A stretch of 64,000 nucleotides of DNA. Source: Aplectana chamaeleonis. Lineage: Eukaryota; Nematoda; Chromadorea; Rhabditida; Cosmocercidae. A model generated the notes under the pieces. It was not told where the DNA came from and did not search any database. It saw only the letters and a program-made list of their open reading frames with translations. Numbering within the stretch: position 1 is the first letter of the stretch; each line of letters starts with the position of its first letter. The position numbers and the translations under genes were made by a program. Location of the stretch: NCBI GenBank assembly GCA_029168955.1, contig JAPDOI010000186.1, positions 372,001 through 436,000 of the forward strand, read 5' to 3'. Shown here piece after piece: positions 52,461 to 63,393 of this stretch.

Positions 52461-53881
52461 CTCAACGCTCCTAAACGCTGACGGATGCCCGCACACACAA
52501 ATTATACGGGGAAACACCCCTTGTATAGCGTAAGTTCTACTGACAACGTTTGAGCGGATGATCAATCACTCGAGTTGGCGCGTTGACTGGTCATTTCCAA
52601 CGGTTTATGATGGCCATGGTGGAATAATGGGTAACGAAGACTATAGTTTCGAAACATGTTAGATGCTCCCTGCTTCTGGGATAGAGCATTAGACATGGAG
52701 CTTGCTGGCTCCTTTTTGGAGCGGACGTGAGCGCGTTAGAGCGAGCGGGCGTAGGCGCGCGAAGACGAGTGCACGAGAGCGGCTTGCAAATCATATGCCC
52801 ACGATGGCCATCGATTTTGCGCCCTCGCAACGTATGGAAGCTGCCCAAGTCCTGCATGACCGTCTTTGTCGTATTCATTGACCTATTTTCCACCATTCGC
52901 CGTCGCAACCCCCTCGTTGACAACCATTCTAAAGTCTGTTATGTGTTGATCATGTAACTGTATAATATCTTTGTACTCTGAGTGCGTGCTATTGCATTTA
53001 TGAAAGTCTGAAGAAGCCATTATTGACGAAAGCTAGCCAAAATAAAAAGTGGAAGGAGAAGAGTCTTGAAATATCACAAAAAGAAAAAACAATCTCGAGT
53101 GTTCAATTGTCCACATCTTGGGGGTGGGAGGGGGCGTGAGGCCCCTGGTGGGCCTTTCACTAATTGCCTCGCCTGGTGAGCCTTACACTAGTGTAGGACT
53201 TTCTGAAATATGTTTTCGTTGTCGTTCGACAACCGTCTATTGTCGGTTTGGCTAATTTTTCTAGTCACATTCAAGCGTTTTGGCCATTCATTGGCTTTGA
53301 ATGCTTTGGTGTGGATCTTGTATGTTGGAACTAGCCGTTAAAATGGTCCGCTACCAGTTAATTATTTTACAACTAATCTCGGTCTACAGCACTTCTTTCT
53401 AAATGTATTCGCTCTTTCCCGGAAATCTGAATAGACCTGGATATTTGAACCAACTAATTTTCTCAGATTTTTTTTTGAAGCGGTGGGTTGGAAAAATGCA
53501 TTTCTTCAGAAGCCCGAGATCAGGGCGTCATTCGAGTTTTTCAGTTGCTCCAAAGTAGCGTCAAATGCTCGGGTGAAACATGAGCGGATAGGCTGCATTC
53601 GAGCGGGCTCAAGTGAGAGCTGAACACGCTAACATATATAGACAAGTAGTATATCCGCGGGAGTGGATGAACCACTTCCCGTCCAGGCACTTCCAGAAGT
53701 GTTCTAGTTTACAGCCAGACATGATGGAAGACGACTGGCGGCGAACGGCGTCCATTTCATGTTTCGCTGCTGTTGCCAGTTACGGTAATCAATCATCACG
53801 AGCTCTCTGGCAGACCAGTTATGGTGTTTGTCGGCGTTTATCACCTGTCTATTAGAGGAACAGACACCCTGACGACACCTA
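52461..53881. other. Stretch with one shared repeat and no supported gene
   Basis: 52,790-53,050 is the partner of the repeat at 50,164-50,420. Elsewhere 52,461-52,789 and 53,051-53,881 show only unsupported short frames (for example 53,613-53,855 +). Confidence 0.45.
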
Positions 53882-55461
53882 CAATACCGCTGCTAAATTA
53901 GGGAAAAAGTGGGCAAAATGCGCAAAGTTGGCAACAAAAGCGTCTCTTGCCTATGACTTGCTTTGAAGTGATTTAATCTGACTTTCCAAAAATCTCTTCA
54001 GTGCGACCTATTGGTTTAACAAAAAAGTTTCGGAAAACTTAAAGAAGAGAACTCGCTTTGGGGCAAAGTTGTTTCATCAGGCCAAAACGTATAGATTCGC
54101 AAGTGGTGGTTAGAGTGAAGAAACCACCACGCGTGACTTCCTCGTAAAGTTTTCCGGCCTTTTTTCTATGTGATTGGAACTATTCGGTAGCGCAGAAGAG
54201 GATGGTTGTCTCGAAATCTGAATTCGAGCACTTTAGAGCAAGTTATACGAAAAAGACGCTTTTGTTGCCAAGTTTGCCGATTTCGCTCCTCTTTCCCCTA
54301 CCAGGGATGTGCGTAATAGAAATTTTGTAATTCGTTAGTCGTTAGTCGTTCAACCGGCCAAAACCCTCGTTAGTCGTTAGTCGTTAATCGTTAGTCGTTA
54401 AAAATCGAGGCTTTGAAAACAGGCTGAAAAAGCCCTCATGAATAGAAAGAAAGGAAGGCATGAAGAGATGTATGTTCTCCAAAACATTCATGGCCTTCAA
54501 AGACACATCATTTCTTGTTAGACAACCTACTTCAAACTGCAAACCTACATATACATATTTTAAAATATGCATGAAAGCTTAATACTCGAGAGTGTGGGCT
54601 TATCGATTTTTGTAGTTTTTTTCGGTAAAAAAAAACAATATTTGAAACCGAGAAAATCTTGAGCTCCTTGCTTTTTTTTCAGTGCAAAATTTGCCATTCT
54701 GCGCTATATGATTTATTTGAGATCTACCCGATGGTGGCAACACGGAGGGAGAGTTGAACCGACTTTGCACTAGTTGTTCTTTGCTCAGCGTGGCGAGCCG
54801 AGCGCTTGCGTGGTTTAGAGCTTGTTCCCATAATGGGGAAAGTCGGAAGAAATTAGCACACAAGTAAAATTTTCACTCCTAAGAGATCCCAGCACCACTT
54901 TATTGAAACCCCATATCTCGAGTTTATGACTGAAAATCGAAGGACTGCACCTTTCACAATCCAATCATCGAATACAGTTCCCATCATTGTGCAGTTGTTC
55001 CCTGCAGGCACCGCTCCGTATTTTCACCTCTGATACTGCCCATTGCGGAAAATTTCGCTGGAGCCGGTCAGTGCCGGGACCGGCTCAATGAGCCTACCAT
55101 AAAGTACATAGCGTCTAGCCTCGCGCAACGCTCGGTTGGGGTTCTAATGTCGGGGCTCCAGAACTGCGAAGCAGCGTCAAAAGAAATAATAAGCACTGAC
55201 GGCTATGGTTATTTTGTACCATTCACCTAGAACAACCAACAGGGCGATATTTACCTATCCTGGTGTAAGCCTTGGGTTGGAGCGCGATTTGAAAGACTAT
55301 TGACTTTCTGACGAATTTCGGGATTGCTTACGAAAATATTTGAAATTTCGTTAGTCGTTAGTCGTTAGTCGTAACACCCAAAAAGCACGTTACTCGTTAA
55401 ATTCGTTAGTCGTTAGTCGTAATTACGCACATCCCTGTTCCCTATGCTAACAGTGGTATTG
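53882..55461. mobile_element. Palindromic Tc1/mariner-type MITE (CAATACC ends), split by a hAT element
   Basis: Left end TA-CAATACCGCTGCTAAATTAGG; right end AACAGTGGTATTG, inverted. The internal GTTGGCAACAAAAGCGTCTC pairs with AAAAGACGCTTTTGTTGCC, as in the 28.7-kb member (AACTTGGCAAAAAAGCGTCC). The host element is about 440 bp; the rest is the hAT insertion at 54,302-55,437. Confidence 0.72.
54302..55437. mobile_element. Non-autonomous hAT-type element, 1,136 bp, CGTTAGT repeats at both ends
   Basis: Ends CAGGGATGTGCGTAATAGAA and CGTAATTACGCACATCCCTG are inverted. Flanking 8-mers TCCCCTAC and TTCCCTAT match at 6 of 8. Both subterminal regions carry runs of CGTTAGTCGTTAGTCG, the counterpart of the GTTAACG runs in the other hAT family. 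No transposase. Minus-strand frame at 54,600-54,863 is unsupported. Confidence 0.8.
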
Positions 55462-55639
55462 TGTGTATGCGCGCCAGATTGCTATTGGGACCAGGAATGT
55501 GCGATAAAGGTTGACACCAGTTAACCTCGAAAAAATACCATTCTTACTCGACAGTTTTATTATTATCGGTTCCAACAGATCACTCATTCCGGAGCTTTTT
55601 TTCATAGCCGGACTTGTGATAGGAAGTTCATCTTTAGAG

Positions 55640-55785
55640 TAATAAGAAGTTCAACACTTTCGTCTGTCAAGTCAGTAAGAAGTGGTGTGCCTCAAAAAGG
55701 AGTTTTGTCTCCTATTCCTTTCGCTATCTACACCTCAGAGCTTCCTAGTCTTCTGAAACTTTATTGTATCGAGTTGAACAACAGA
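55640..55785 (+). pseudogene. CR1-like LINE reverse transcriptase snippet
   Basis: The plus strand reads STLSSVKSVRSGVPQKGVLS then PIPFAIYTSELPSLLK, the SGVPQG..LSP.LF.IY...LP motif (RT block 4) of CR1/jockey-type elements. It stops abruptly where an RTE endonuclease begins at about 55,790, so two different LINEs are joined here. Confidence 0.6.
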
Positions 55786-55789
55786 CAAC

Positions 55790-58130
55790 ACAGTCGTGGT
55801 GGATTCGGCCACGAACGAAGGAATAATTATTATGAGCGGATTTTTGATTACGCTGGTAGTCACGACCTTATGACGCTGAATACATGGTATAGGAAGCGGT
55901 GCTCTCAACTGGCAACGCACCATAGTGGAACCGTGTCATCGCGAATCGATCACTTCCTTGTGAGAAGCAAAGACCGATCGTTAGTTCTGATGCTAAGGTG
56001 ATTCCTTATAAGGCGGTTGCCACTCAACATCGCCCACTTGTCTGCATGTTCCGCACTAGCCCTCCGAAAAAAGTACGCGCACACCTAACAGATCCTGCAA
56101 GGCTCGAGTGGTGAAATTTCAAATATAAGGCTTTCGAAGTGCCTAATCGGATCCATCTACCTCAGATCACAAGCGTTGAAGAGAGCTGGGAAGAAGCAAA
56201 AAGAAGTACAGTTCAAGCTGCTCGCAGCATCCCTGGAACGATAAATCCTGGACGGAGATGAATCGAAAAGGAATGGACTGACGAAGTAAAGGCGTGTGTA
56301 CGAGGGAAGAAGGTTCTCTACCAGGCTTTCCTCAAGGAGAAAACCCTGACCAACTGTAAAGAGCATCAAGGCGCAAAAAGTGCGGCTAAGAAGGCAGTAG
56401 CGAAAACGAGAGGCCAATTATATGAAGCTCTTTACTGTAAGCTTGCCACGAAAGAGGGCGAGCGTGACCTCTACCGGCTCGTCAGGTCACGAAACCGAAA
56501 GACGTAGGATATTGAGAAGTTTGTTTGGGATAAACGATGAACATGTTCGGCTCCTATCGAATGCTGAGCAGGCGAAGGAAAGGTGGCGGCAGAACTACGA
56601 AGCGGTTCCGACAGAGAAGTTCCCACATCCACCGTTACCTCATGCTATTCCTGTTTATGGGGCAGTGTCGCCGATCACAGTAAGCGAAGTAGCAGAGGCT
56701 TTGGAAGCGATGAAGAATGGAAAAGCTAACGGACCGGATGATATTGACGCGGAGGTATGGAAAAGTCGAAGTTGGAACCCGAGTAACCGGCTTGCAGTGT
56801 TATTTAAGCGAATTGTGGCTGAGCACAAGGTTTTCTCAGACTGGAAATCAAGCACAACGAACCCGATTTTAACGAAGAAAAGGAGTCCTGCAGACTGCAG
56901 CAACTATCGACCCATTCGCCCCTTAGCCATACAATGAAGATATTTGAGAGGACTCTTGGTCGGGGAAGACGTGCAGTCGTTTAGCTAAGCGCAAGTCAAT
57001 GCGGTTCCATCAAGAACTGCGGCGCCATCGACGCCATCCATGCCACCCAACTTCTAGAGAAAAAGCATTGTGAAAAAGGATAATCTGTTTGTCTCGCCTT
57101 CTTTATCTTGAAAAAGCGGTCGACAGAGTCTTTCACAACGTAATATGGTATCCCCTGCGTAGCCGGGGTGTGCCTGAAGAATTGATCGATTGGGTGAAGC
57201 TTTTCTACGTGGACACGTCGAGTTGCATACGACACTCGGCTAGATCATCAAGGCCTTTCCAAATTAATGCTGGAGTTCATCAAGACTCCGCGCTTTACCC
57301 CCTGCTCTTTATCATCATGGATGTCATCACACGAAATTTGCAGCGTTCAGCCCCTTGGACACTGTTGTATGCTGACGACGTTACGCCTCAGATGGCAAAG
57401 AAGATTTTCAAGCGCAAGTTCGACCTTGGCACGACAGACTATCAGAATTCGCCTTGCGACTCAATAAGAAGAAAACGGAATATATGACGAATGCGAGTTG
57501 TGATGATTCTATCCAAGTCGACGACACTGTCTTGCCAAAAGCACATACGTTTCGATGTCTTTCATCGACTCCTACCGACTCTGGGACGTTGACGGCTAAA
57601 GCTGACGCACGCATCAATGCTGCTTGGTTGAAATCGCGGATCACGAGAAGAGTACACTGAGATAAAAAGGTATGCGACAGGTTCAAGTCACAGATTTATC
57701 GTTCCCTTCTGAGATCCGTCGCCCTGTGTGGCACAGAGTGTTGTCCAATAACAAAGGAAATAGAAAGGCGGCCCAGCATTATGGAAACAAAAATGCTGCG
57801 TGAAGTGGTAGCCTGACCTGATTGGACTGAGTTCGGAATGAAGATAAGCGTGAAAGATTCCGTGTTGAGCCCCTTTCGCACAAACTTCGCGAACATCGCC
57901 TGAGATGGTATGGGCAGCTGGAGAACACTCGATAGCGAAAGCGACTATGCAGCACCAAGTGACGAGTCAGCGACTAAGAGGACGACCTAAGCAGAGATGG
58001 CTGGATGTCTTGCACAACGATATGAAAATTGCAGGCCATCACACTGACAACGCGAACGACAAGGTCAAATGACGTCAACGTTCGAGAAAAGCGGACCCTA
58101 CTACAATGCGGGACTAACGCTGGAGAAGAC
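55790..58130 (+). pseudogene. RTE-type LINE, endonuclease to C-terminus, multiply broken
   Basis: In order: late endonuclease (ERIFDYAGSHDLMTLNTW, SRIDHFLVRSKDRSLVL, QHRPLVCMFR), linker (SWEEAKRSTVQAARSIPG, TDEVKACVRGKKVLYQAFLK), RT start (EVAEALEAMKNGKANGPDDI, SNYRPI), motif A (LEKAVDRVFHNVIWYPLRSR), GVHQDSALYPLLFIIMDVIT, catalytic YADD (TLLYADDVTPQMAK), thumb (TEYMTNASCDDS) and C-terminus (LSIMETKMLRE-like near 57,775, LRWYGQLENT-like near 57,905). At least six frameshifts or stops. The first half of the endonuclease is missing. Confidence 0.85.
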
Positions 58131-58543
58131 TTTTCGAACATTCTTGTGCGAAGTTTTTCTTTCTTTGTCTTTTATCTATGCGCCGGCCACTTTCAGACGA
58201 CTTTTGTAGATTTTCTTTTGCCGATTCTACAAAATCGTTTGCCTCACATCCCTGCTTCGGACCTCTTATCATTCAGTTCAGGAGAGTAGCAAGATTCGGA
58301 AATTTTCTTCAAGCTTGGCTCATGCTCCGCGTTCTTACAACAGAACTCGACTACATCTTGTAGCTACAATATGAACAAAAAAGCAACTCGAACGCTTGAG
58401 ATGACGTTGATAAATCGTCGGTTTGCTTCAAAGTTCAAGATTCGCAGGCCTAGGTTTTGTGTAACATTTTCAACCTTCTAGAAAGCACACATTCCGCAGA
58501 AAAAAAAGCGAAAAAAAAAACGTTCACGCATGTCACTGACATA
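58131..58543. other. Stretch without a supported gene
   Basis: AT-rich with poly-A runs. Nothing recognised before the mariner. Confidence 0.45.
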
Positions 58544-58627
58544 CCAGGCCGTTCAATAATTCCTGTCCGAAAATTCTCAAAATTCTATAATTTTCCTTAG
58601 AAGTGTTATAATATCAGGCAAGTGTAA

Positions 58628-58655
58628 GAACCTTCTAGAAGGTTCTCCAAAGTTC
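58628..58655 (+). promoter_or_regulatory. Heat-shock-element-like array upstream of the mariner TATA
   Basis: GAA-cc-TTC-ta-GAA-gg-TTC (58,628-58,645) is four perfect alternating nGAAn units at 5-bp spacing. The next unit is CAA (one mismatch) and the sixth, TTC at 58,653-58,655, is perfect. Three contiguous units already define a functional HSF1 site in animals. The array sits 12 bp before the TATA box. The related mariner keeps the same six units (62,013-62,040). Function is inference. Confidence 0.6.
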
Positions 58656-58666
58656 TACGCTAGGGG

Positions 58667-58673
58667 TATATAA
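58667..58673 (+). promoter_or_regulatory. TATA box of the mariner
   Basis: TATATAA, followed by GGCGCAGTCGCCG and the transposase ATG 39 bp after the box. Conserved at 62,052-62,058 in the relative. Confidence 0.6.
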
Positions 58674-58711
58674 GGCGCAGTCGCCGCGTCTAGCTACCAG
58701 TACAAGCTAAA

Positions 58712-59701
58712 ATGGACCAAGGTCGAATTCGTACGTTCGTGTACTACGAATGGCTGCTGGGCAACGACACGGGCACCGCGGTCGCTAACATCTGCAGAGC
58801 GTGCAAGAAGAATGCAGTGTCCCAACGCACAGTCAGCGGCGACACGAGCCTCGAGGACAGGGAGCACAGCGGAGGGCCTTCTACGGTGGATCATGGCGAA
58901 GTCCGTCGCTGTATCAAGGAGAAGCCGGAAGCCACCACCCGTGAACTGGCGACGACGCTCGGCAGCAGCAAGTCCACCAACCACAATCCACTCAACTTAC
59001 TCGGCTACCACAAAGTTCTGGCTCATTGGATCCCCCACCGTCTGAGGGACGCCAACAAGCAGAGTCGCGTGGCCGTCTGCCAGTCCCTCCTCCTTCGTCC
59101 GCATCGCAAGGAGTTTCTCGAGGACCTGGTCACTGGGGATGAGAGCTGGGTCCTCTACGACAACGTCGCCCGCCGTGCCGTTTGGATCCCGCGCGGAGAA
59201 GAGCCGCCGACGACGCCGAAAGCCGACCTGCACCCGCTGAAGATCATGCTCTGCTGCTGGTGGGACACCAAGGGCATGCTGTACTTCGAGCTGCTCCCGC
59301 AAGGCAGGAAGGTCACCGCCTCAGTCTACACCGATCGGCTCGGGAAACTAGCCGCCGCCCTCCGAGAAAAGCGTCCCCGACGGGCCCCGGTCCACCTGCT
59401 GCACGACAACGCGCGCCCTCACGTGGCGAAGGAGACCCAGCAGAAGTCGGCGACGCTTGGCTGGGAGACGGTTGCCCATCCGCCGTATTCCCCGGACCTC
59501 GCCCCCTCCGACTACCACTTGTTACGCCCACTGAAGCACCATTTGGCCGGAAGAAAATTCACCAACTACGACAACCTCAAATCCGGCATCGCGGACTTCT
59601 TCGAGTCGCAGCCCCCGGAGTTCTGGGCGAAGGGCATCGGCGACCTGCCCACTCGATGGGCCACTGTTGTGGATAACTGTGGTGATTATATTGTTGATTA
59701 G
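58712..59701 (+). CDS. Mariner transposase, open 329-codon frame with an 8-residue loss in the DNA-binding region
   Basis: Cuts and joins DNA at the element ends using a DD34D catalytic triad. Visible here: Asp143 (VTGDESW), Asp232 (LLHDNARPH) and Asp267 (YSPDLAPSDYH), with exactly 34 residues between the last two; the WIPHRL linker at 106-111; and the C-terminal GDYIVD. No stop or frameshift. Compared with the relative at 62.1 kb, which reads VSRWFNRFDCGDTS, this copy reads VSGDTS: an in-frame 24-bp deletion after Ser42 removes the W-F-RF part of the recognition helix of the first helix-turn-helix. The protein may fold and cut but is unlikely to bind its ends normally. Mariner transposases are usually about 340-345 aa, so the shortfall matches. 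Codon usage is GC-rich, unlike the flanks. Confidence 0.9.
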   Translation: MDQGRIRTFVYYEWLLGNDTGTAVANICRACKKNAVSQRTVSGDTSLEDREHSGGPSTVDHGEVRRCIKEKPEATTRELATTLGSSKSTNHNPLNLLGYHKVLAHWIPHRLRDANKQSRVAVCQSLLLRPHRKEFLEDLVTGDESWVLYDNVARRAVWIPRGEEPPTTPKADLHPLKIMLCCWWDTKGMLYFELLPQGRKVTASVYTDRLGKLAAALREKRPRRAPVHLLHDNARPHVAKETQQKSATLGWETVAHPPYSPDLAPSDYHLLRPLKHHLAGRKFTNYDNLKSGIADFFESQPPEFWAKGIGDLPTRWATVVDNCGDYIVD

Positions 59702-59775
59702 ACTTGTTTTTCAATAAAGTTGAAAAAATTAAAAATGGTGAAATTTTCGGACAAGAATTATTGGACAACCTGGTA

Positions 59776-60394
59776 TAAATAGCTGGGACTCAATGAAAAA
59801 ATCGTTGCGAAAACACTTTTTCGAGCGCACTATGAGTTGATTTTTCTTTTTTCTGCAGTGTTTTGTCCTTGTCAGCAGGAAACCCGAATCAGCAGGAAAG
59901 TCAGCACATTAAAGGTAATCGGAAGGATTTGAAGGGGTTGGAGAACTAAAGTGCTGGTGTACAGCTTTGGAGATTCGTTTGACTCACAACGGGAGCCAAT
60001 AAACGGAGATGCCCAGAGAAACATATAGTCTACTTCTAATCCGAAGATTTTAATAAACTACGGAATTCTTAGCCCCAGCTGGTAAAACTACGAAATTTCT
60101 CGCCCTAAACGGGGTAAACAGGTAAAAAATTCTCCTTGATTGAACCCTTCTATCCGTATCCGTGCTAAAGAGGCGATAACAGCTGCGTCCAATCGCATGA
60201 TCGTTTTTTTCCCACGGCCTACAGCAAATCCATCCTCGCGGCCAAAAAAAATTCTTGGCGAGTCCTTTAAACTGAGATGACCAGGCGTTATCGATACTCG
60301 AATCCGTAAAATCGCCGACTTCACGGATAATCAGTGTGACTCTGTTACCAACTGTGGCGCGACGGACGCTTTCCACGCTGCAGTGCTGAGAAAC
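59776..60394. other. Stretch without a supported gene
   Basis: No exon signals or element ends recognised. Minus-strand frames at 60,050-60,376 and 60,088-60,324 are unsupported. Confidence 0.4.
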
Positions 60395-60835
60395 ACCGCG
60401 AAAAACATGACATGCTCCATTTTGATTTTTTCGATATAGAGAAGGCGTCTGGTCGATTGCCGCATGGGGTGATCTGGTCAGAATTATGGCGGCACGGAGT
60501 TCCAGAGAAGCTCATATACTGGGTCAAGGTTCTCTTCTCTGAGCCGAAAAGTCGAAGCTCTTCCAAACTTCGAGTCCAATCTTCGCTGGCGTGCACCAGG
60601 TTCTGCTGTATCTCTACTTTTATTTGTCATCGTGATGAATCCTATCACGAGAGACCTGCAGAGACCAGTGCCGTGGACGCTTTTCTATGCGGATGTGATG
60701 CTTGCATCTGGAGATAAATTTAATCTTGAGCGACAAGTTTGGAGTGACCGATTGTTTCGATTTGGGCTGTGCCTCAACGTCAGGAACGACGACGTTCTGC
60801 AACTCTACGCAAGATGTCACCAACGGCGAACTTGA
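60395..60835 (+). pseudogene. RTE-type LINE palm fragment, plus strand
   Basis: FFDIEKASGRLPHGVIWSEL and RHGVPEKLIYWVKVL (motif A region), then in another frame NPITRDLQRPVPWTLFYADV and FGLCLNVRND (catalytic YADD, here YADV after a 3-bp loss). It ends abruptly at about 60,835 against an inverted RTE copy. Confidence 0.8.
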
Positions 60836-60844
60836 ATGGAAAAC

Positions 60845-61712
60845 ATCCTGTTACAATCCCTCGTTTCAATCCTGTTTTCACCATCAAATCTTCTTCTTCT
60901 GTAGCGTTTGTCCCGCTTGATTGCTGCGTACGCATAGATGAGCCACGGCCAACGTTGGCGCCATTTTTCTCCATCGTGCGCCTGATCGGGATATATACCG
61001 GCAGCTTTCAGATAGTTGTGCAAGGTGTGCAGCCACCGCTGCTTCGGACGTCCTTTTGGTCTCCTGCCATGGACTTCTGAATCAACAGCGATCTTTTGAT
61101 CGGAATCGTTTACCCCTCAGAACATGACCATACCATCTCAATCTTGATTCACGAAGCTTTTCAGCAGTGGGACAACACCAAATCGCTTCCGGGTGTCCTC
61201 ATTGGAAACATGATCAAGACGCGTGATACCGGCACTCCATCGCAGCATTTTCGTTTCCATGACGCTCAGGCGACTTTCTGCCTCCTTGGTCGCTGGCCAG
61301 CACTCAGCTCCATAGATTGCAACAAGTCGTATTACAGACCTGTACACTTTGGACTTCAGGTAATGAGGAATCTTCTTATCGCACAAGACACCGGTTGTTT
61401 AACGCTACTTAGACCAAGCAGCATCGATACGGGCAGTTATCTTATGAACAATGCCGCCATCATCAGTTGTTGTCGATCCCAGATACTTGATAGCGTCCGT
61501 ACGCGGTAGATTCGTGTCATTTATACTTATAGTGCCTGAATCATCTACGTCGGTTTTCCAATATTCGGTCTTCCTGACGTTGAGTTGAAAGCCAAACTGT
61601 GCAAGACGGTCACTCCAGAGCTGTGCTTGTTGCTCCAGATCACTTTTGTCCTCCGACACCGGCATCACATCATACGCATAGAGCAACGTCCACCGTGCCG
61701 GCTTTAACAATC
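60845..61712 (-). pseudogene. RTE-type LINE 3' part, minus strand
   Basis: Minus-strand blocks from 61,710 downwards: LKPARWTLLYAYDVMPVSED (catalytic YADD as YAYD), FGFQLNVRKTEYWKTDVDDS, INDTNLPRTDAIKYLGSTTT, VHKITARIDAAW, MCDKKIPHYLKSKVYRSVIR, VAIYGAECWPATKEAESRLS, METKMLRWSAGITRLDHVSN, and a C-terminal GRRPKGRPKQRW near 61,045. A few frameshifts. With the plus-strand fragment it forms a tail-to-tail pair; their C-termini face each other near 60,840. Confidence 0.85.
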
Positions 61713-62012
61713 AAATGCGGATTTAAATCCAACAGGTTTATCCTCTGTTTCGGGGTTAAATTTGGTGTGTGCCACTGCAAATTCGCGCTGCGGACACGCG
61801 ACGCATCGGTTTCGTACGAGGTTCCGCCTCATCCCTCATCGGCTGATCAGAAGAGTTTCTCGAATTTGTCCCAGTTTTTCCTATTTTTCACATTTTTTTC
61901 AACAGTTTTTGATCCTTGAAAGCTAGTACCAGGTTGTCCAATAATTCTTGTCCGAAAATTTTCAGAATTCTATAATTTTCCTTAGAAGTGTTATAATATC
62001 AGGCAAGTGTAA

Positions 62013-62040
62013 GAACCTTCTAGAAGATTCTCCAAAGTTC
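62013..62040 (+). promoter_or_regulatory. Heat-shock-element-like array, second mariner
   Basis: GAA-cc-TTC-ta-GAA-ga-TTC followed by tc-CAA-ag-TTC, the same six 5-bp-phased units as at 58,628-58,655. The only change (gg to ga) falls in a spacer. Confidence 0.55.
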
Positions 62041-62096
62041 TACGCTAGAGGTATATAAGGCGCAGTCGCCGCGTATAGCTACCAGTACTAGCTAAA

Positions 62097-63024
62097 ATGG
62101 ACCAAGGTCGAATTCGTACGTTCGTGTACTACGAGTGGCTGCTGGGCAACGACACGGGCACCGCGGTCGCCAAACTCTGCAGAGCGTGCAAGGAGGATGC
62201 AGTGTCCCAACGCACAGTTAGCCGCTGGTTCAATCGTTTCGATTGCGGCGACACGAGCCTCAAGGACAGGGAGCACAGCGGGAGGCCTTCTACGGTGGAT
62301 GATGACGAAGTCCGTCGCTGTATCAAGCCACTACCCTTGAACGCCACTACCCTTGAACTGGCGACGACGCTCGGCTGCAGCAAGTCCACCATCCACAATT
62401 GACTCAACTTACTCGGCTACCACAAAGTTCTGGCCCGTTCGATCCCCCACCGTCTGACGGACGCCAACAAGCAGAGCCGCGTGGCCGTCTGCCAGTCCGT
62501 CCCCCTCCGTCGTCCGCATCGCAAGGAGTTTCTCGAGGACCTGGTCACTGGGGATGAGAGCTGGGTTCCCTGCGACAACGTCGCCCGCCGTGCCGTCTGG
62601 ATCCCGCGCGGAGAAGAGTCGCCGACGACGCCGAAAGCCGACCTGCACCTGCTGAAGATCATGCTCTGCTGTTGGTGGGACACCAAGAGCATGCTGTACT
62701 TCGAGCTGCTCCCGCAAGGCAGGACGGTCACCGCCTCCATCTACACCGATCAGCTCGAGAAACTAGCCGCCGCCATCTGAGAAAAGCGTCCCCGACGGGA
62801 CTCGGTCCACCTGCTGCACGACAACGCGCGCCCCCACGTGGCGAAGGAGACCCAGCAGAAGTTGGTGACACTCGGCTAGGAGACGGTTGCCCATCCGCCG
62901 TATTCCCCGGACATCGCCCCCTCCGACAGCGCAGCCCCCCGAGTTCTAGGCGAAGGGCATCGGCGACCTGCCCAATCGATGGGCCACTGTTGTGGATAAC
63001 TGTGGTAATTATATTGTTGATTAG
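62097..63024 (+). pseudogene. Mariner transposase pseudogene
   Basis: Opens with ATG at 62,097 and keeps the full VSRWFNRFDCGDTSLKD region missing from the other copy. It has TGA at 62,400 (after KSTIHN), TGA at 62,778, TAG near 62,877 and 62,947, a one-codon gain in LRRPHRKEF, and a deletion of roughly 100 bp that fuses APSD to the later PPEF region, removing the stretch after the third catalytic Asp. No functional transposase is possible from this copy. Confidence 0.9.
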
Positions 63025-63393
63025 ACTTGTTTTTAAATAAAGTTGAAAAAATTAAAAATGGTGAAATTTTCGGACAAGAATTATTTGACAACCTGGTACG
63101 TGTGTAACGACGTGTAATGCATTAAAGGACGGTTTGCTAAAGTTTTAGTTTCAGGAATAGCGGAAATTTTCTGCATCGGAATCGTCTACAAAAAAATCAG
63201 GCAATGCTCATAATCAAAAAAAGGATTTTGGACAGCACACATCATAAGAGCAGTAACGAACAAAAAAGATTCAAATTGGAAAAACACAATAAGGGTTATT
63301 CTCAGGAAATTCGGGGTATCCTAAACAACAGAAAAATTCTAAAAAGACTTACGATCAGCTAATTTTGTAGCACCACGAAATAAAAAAAATCGT

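Larger units (their letters stand above)
58544..59773 (+). mobile_element. Mariner element (Hsmar1/bandit-like), nearly complete
   Basis: 1,230 bp with inverted ends CCAGGCCGTTCAATAATTCC and CCAGGTTGTCCAATAATTCT and TA on both sides (58,542-58,543, 59,774-59,775). It contains a heat-shock-element-like array, a TATA box, one open transposase frame and AATAAA (59,713). The transposase resembles Hsmar1-type mariners; the hookworm mariner bandit was described as related to Hsmar1, so relationship to bandit is likely but is inference here. A decayed relative is at 61,929-63,096. Confidence 0.92.
61929..63096 (+). mobile_element. Mariner element, decayed relative of 58,544-59,773
   Basis: 1,168 bp with ends CCAGGTTGTCCAATAATTCT and, inverted, CCAGGTTGTCAAATAATTCT, flanked by TA (61,927-61,928, 63,097-63,098). 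Promoter region conserved: six-unit heat-shock-element-like array at 62,013-62,040 and TATATAA at 62,052. The coding part is broken. Confidence 0.9.

Noticed and set aside
59182..59676. A second, 164-codon frame inside the mariner coding region
   Set aside because: It is an out-of-frame shadow of the GC-rich transposase gene.
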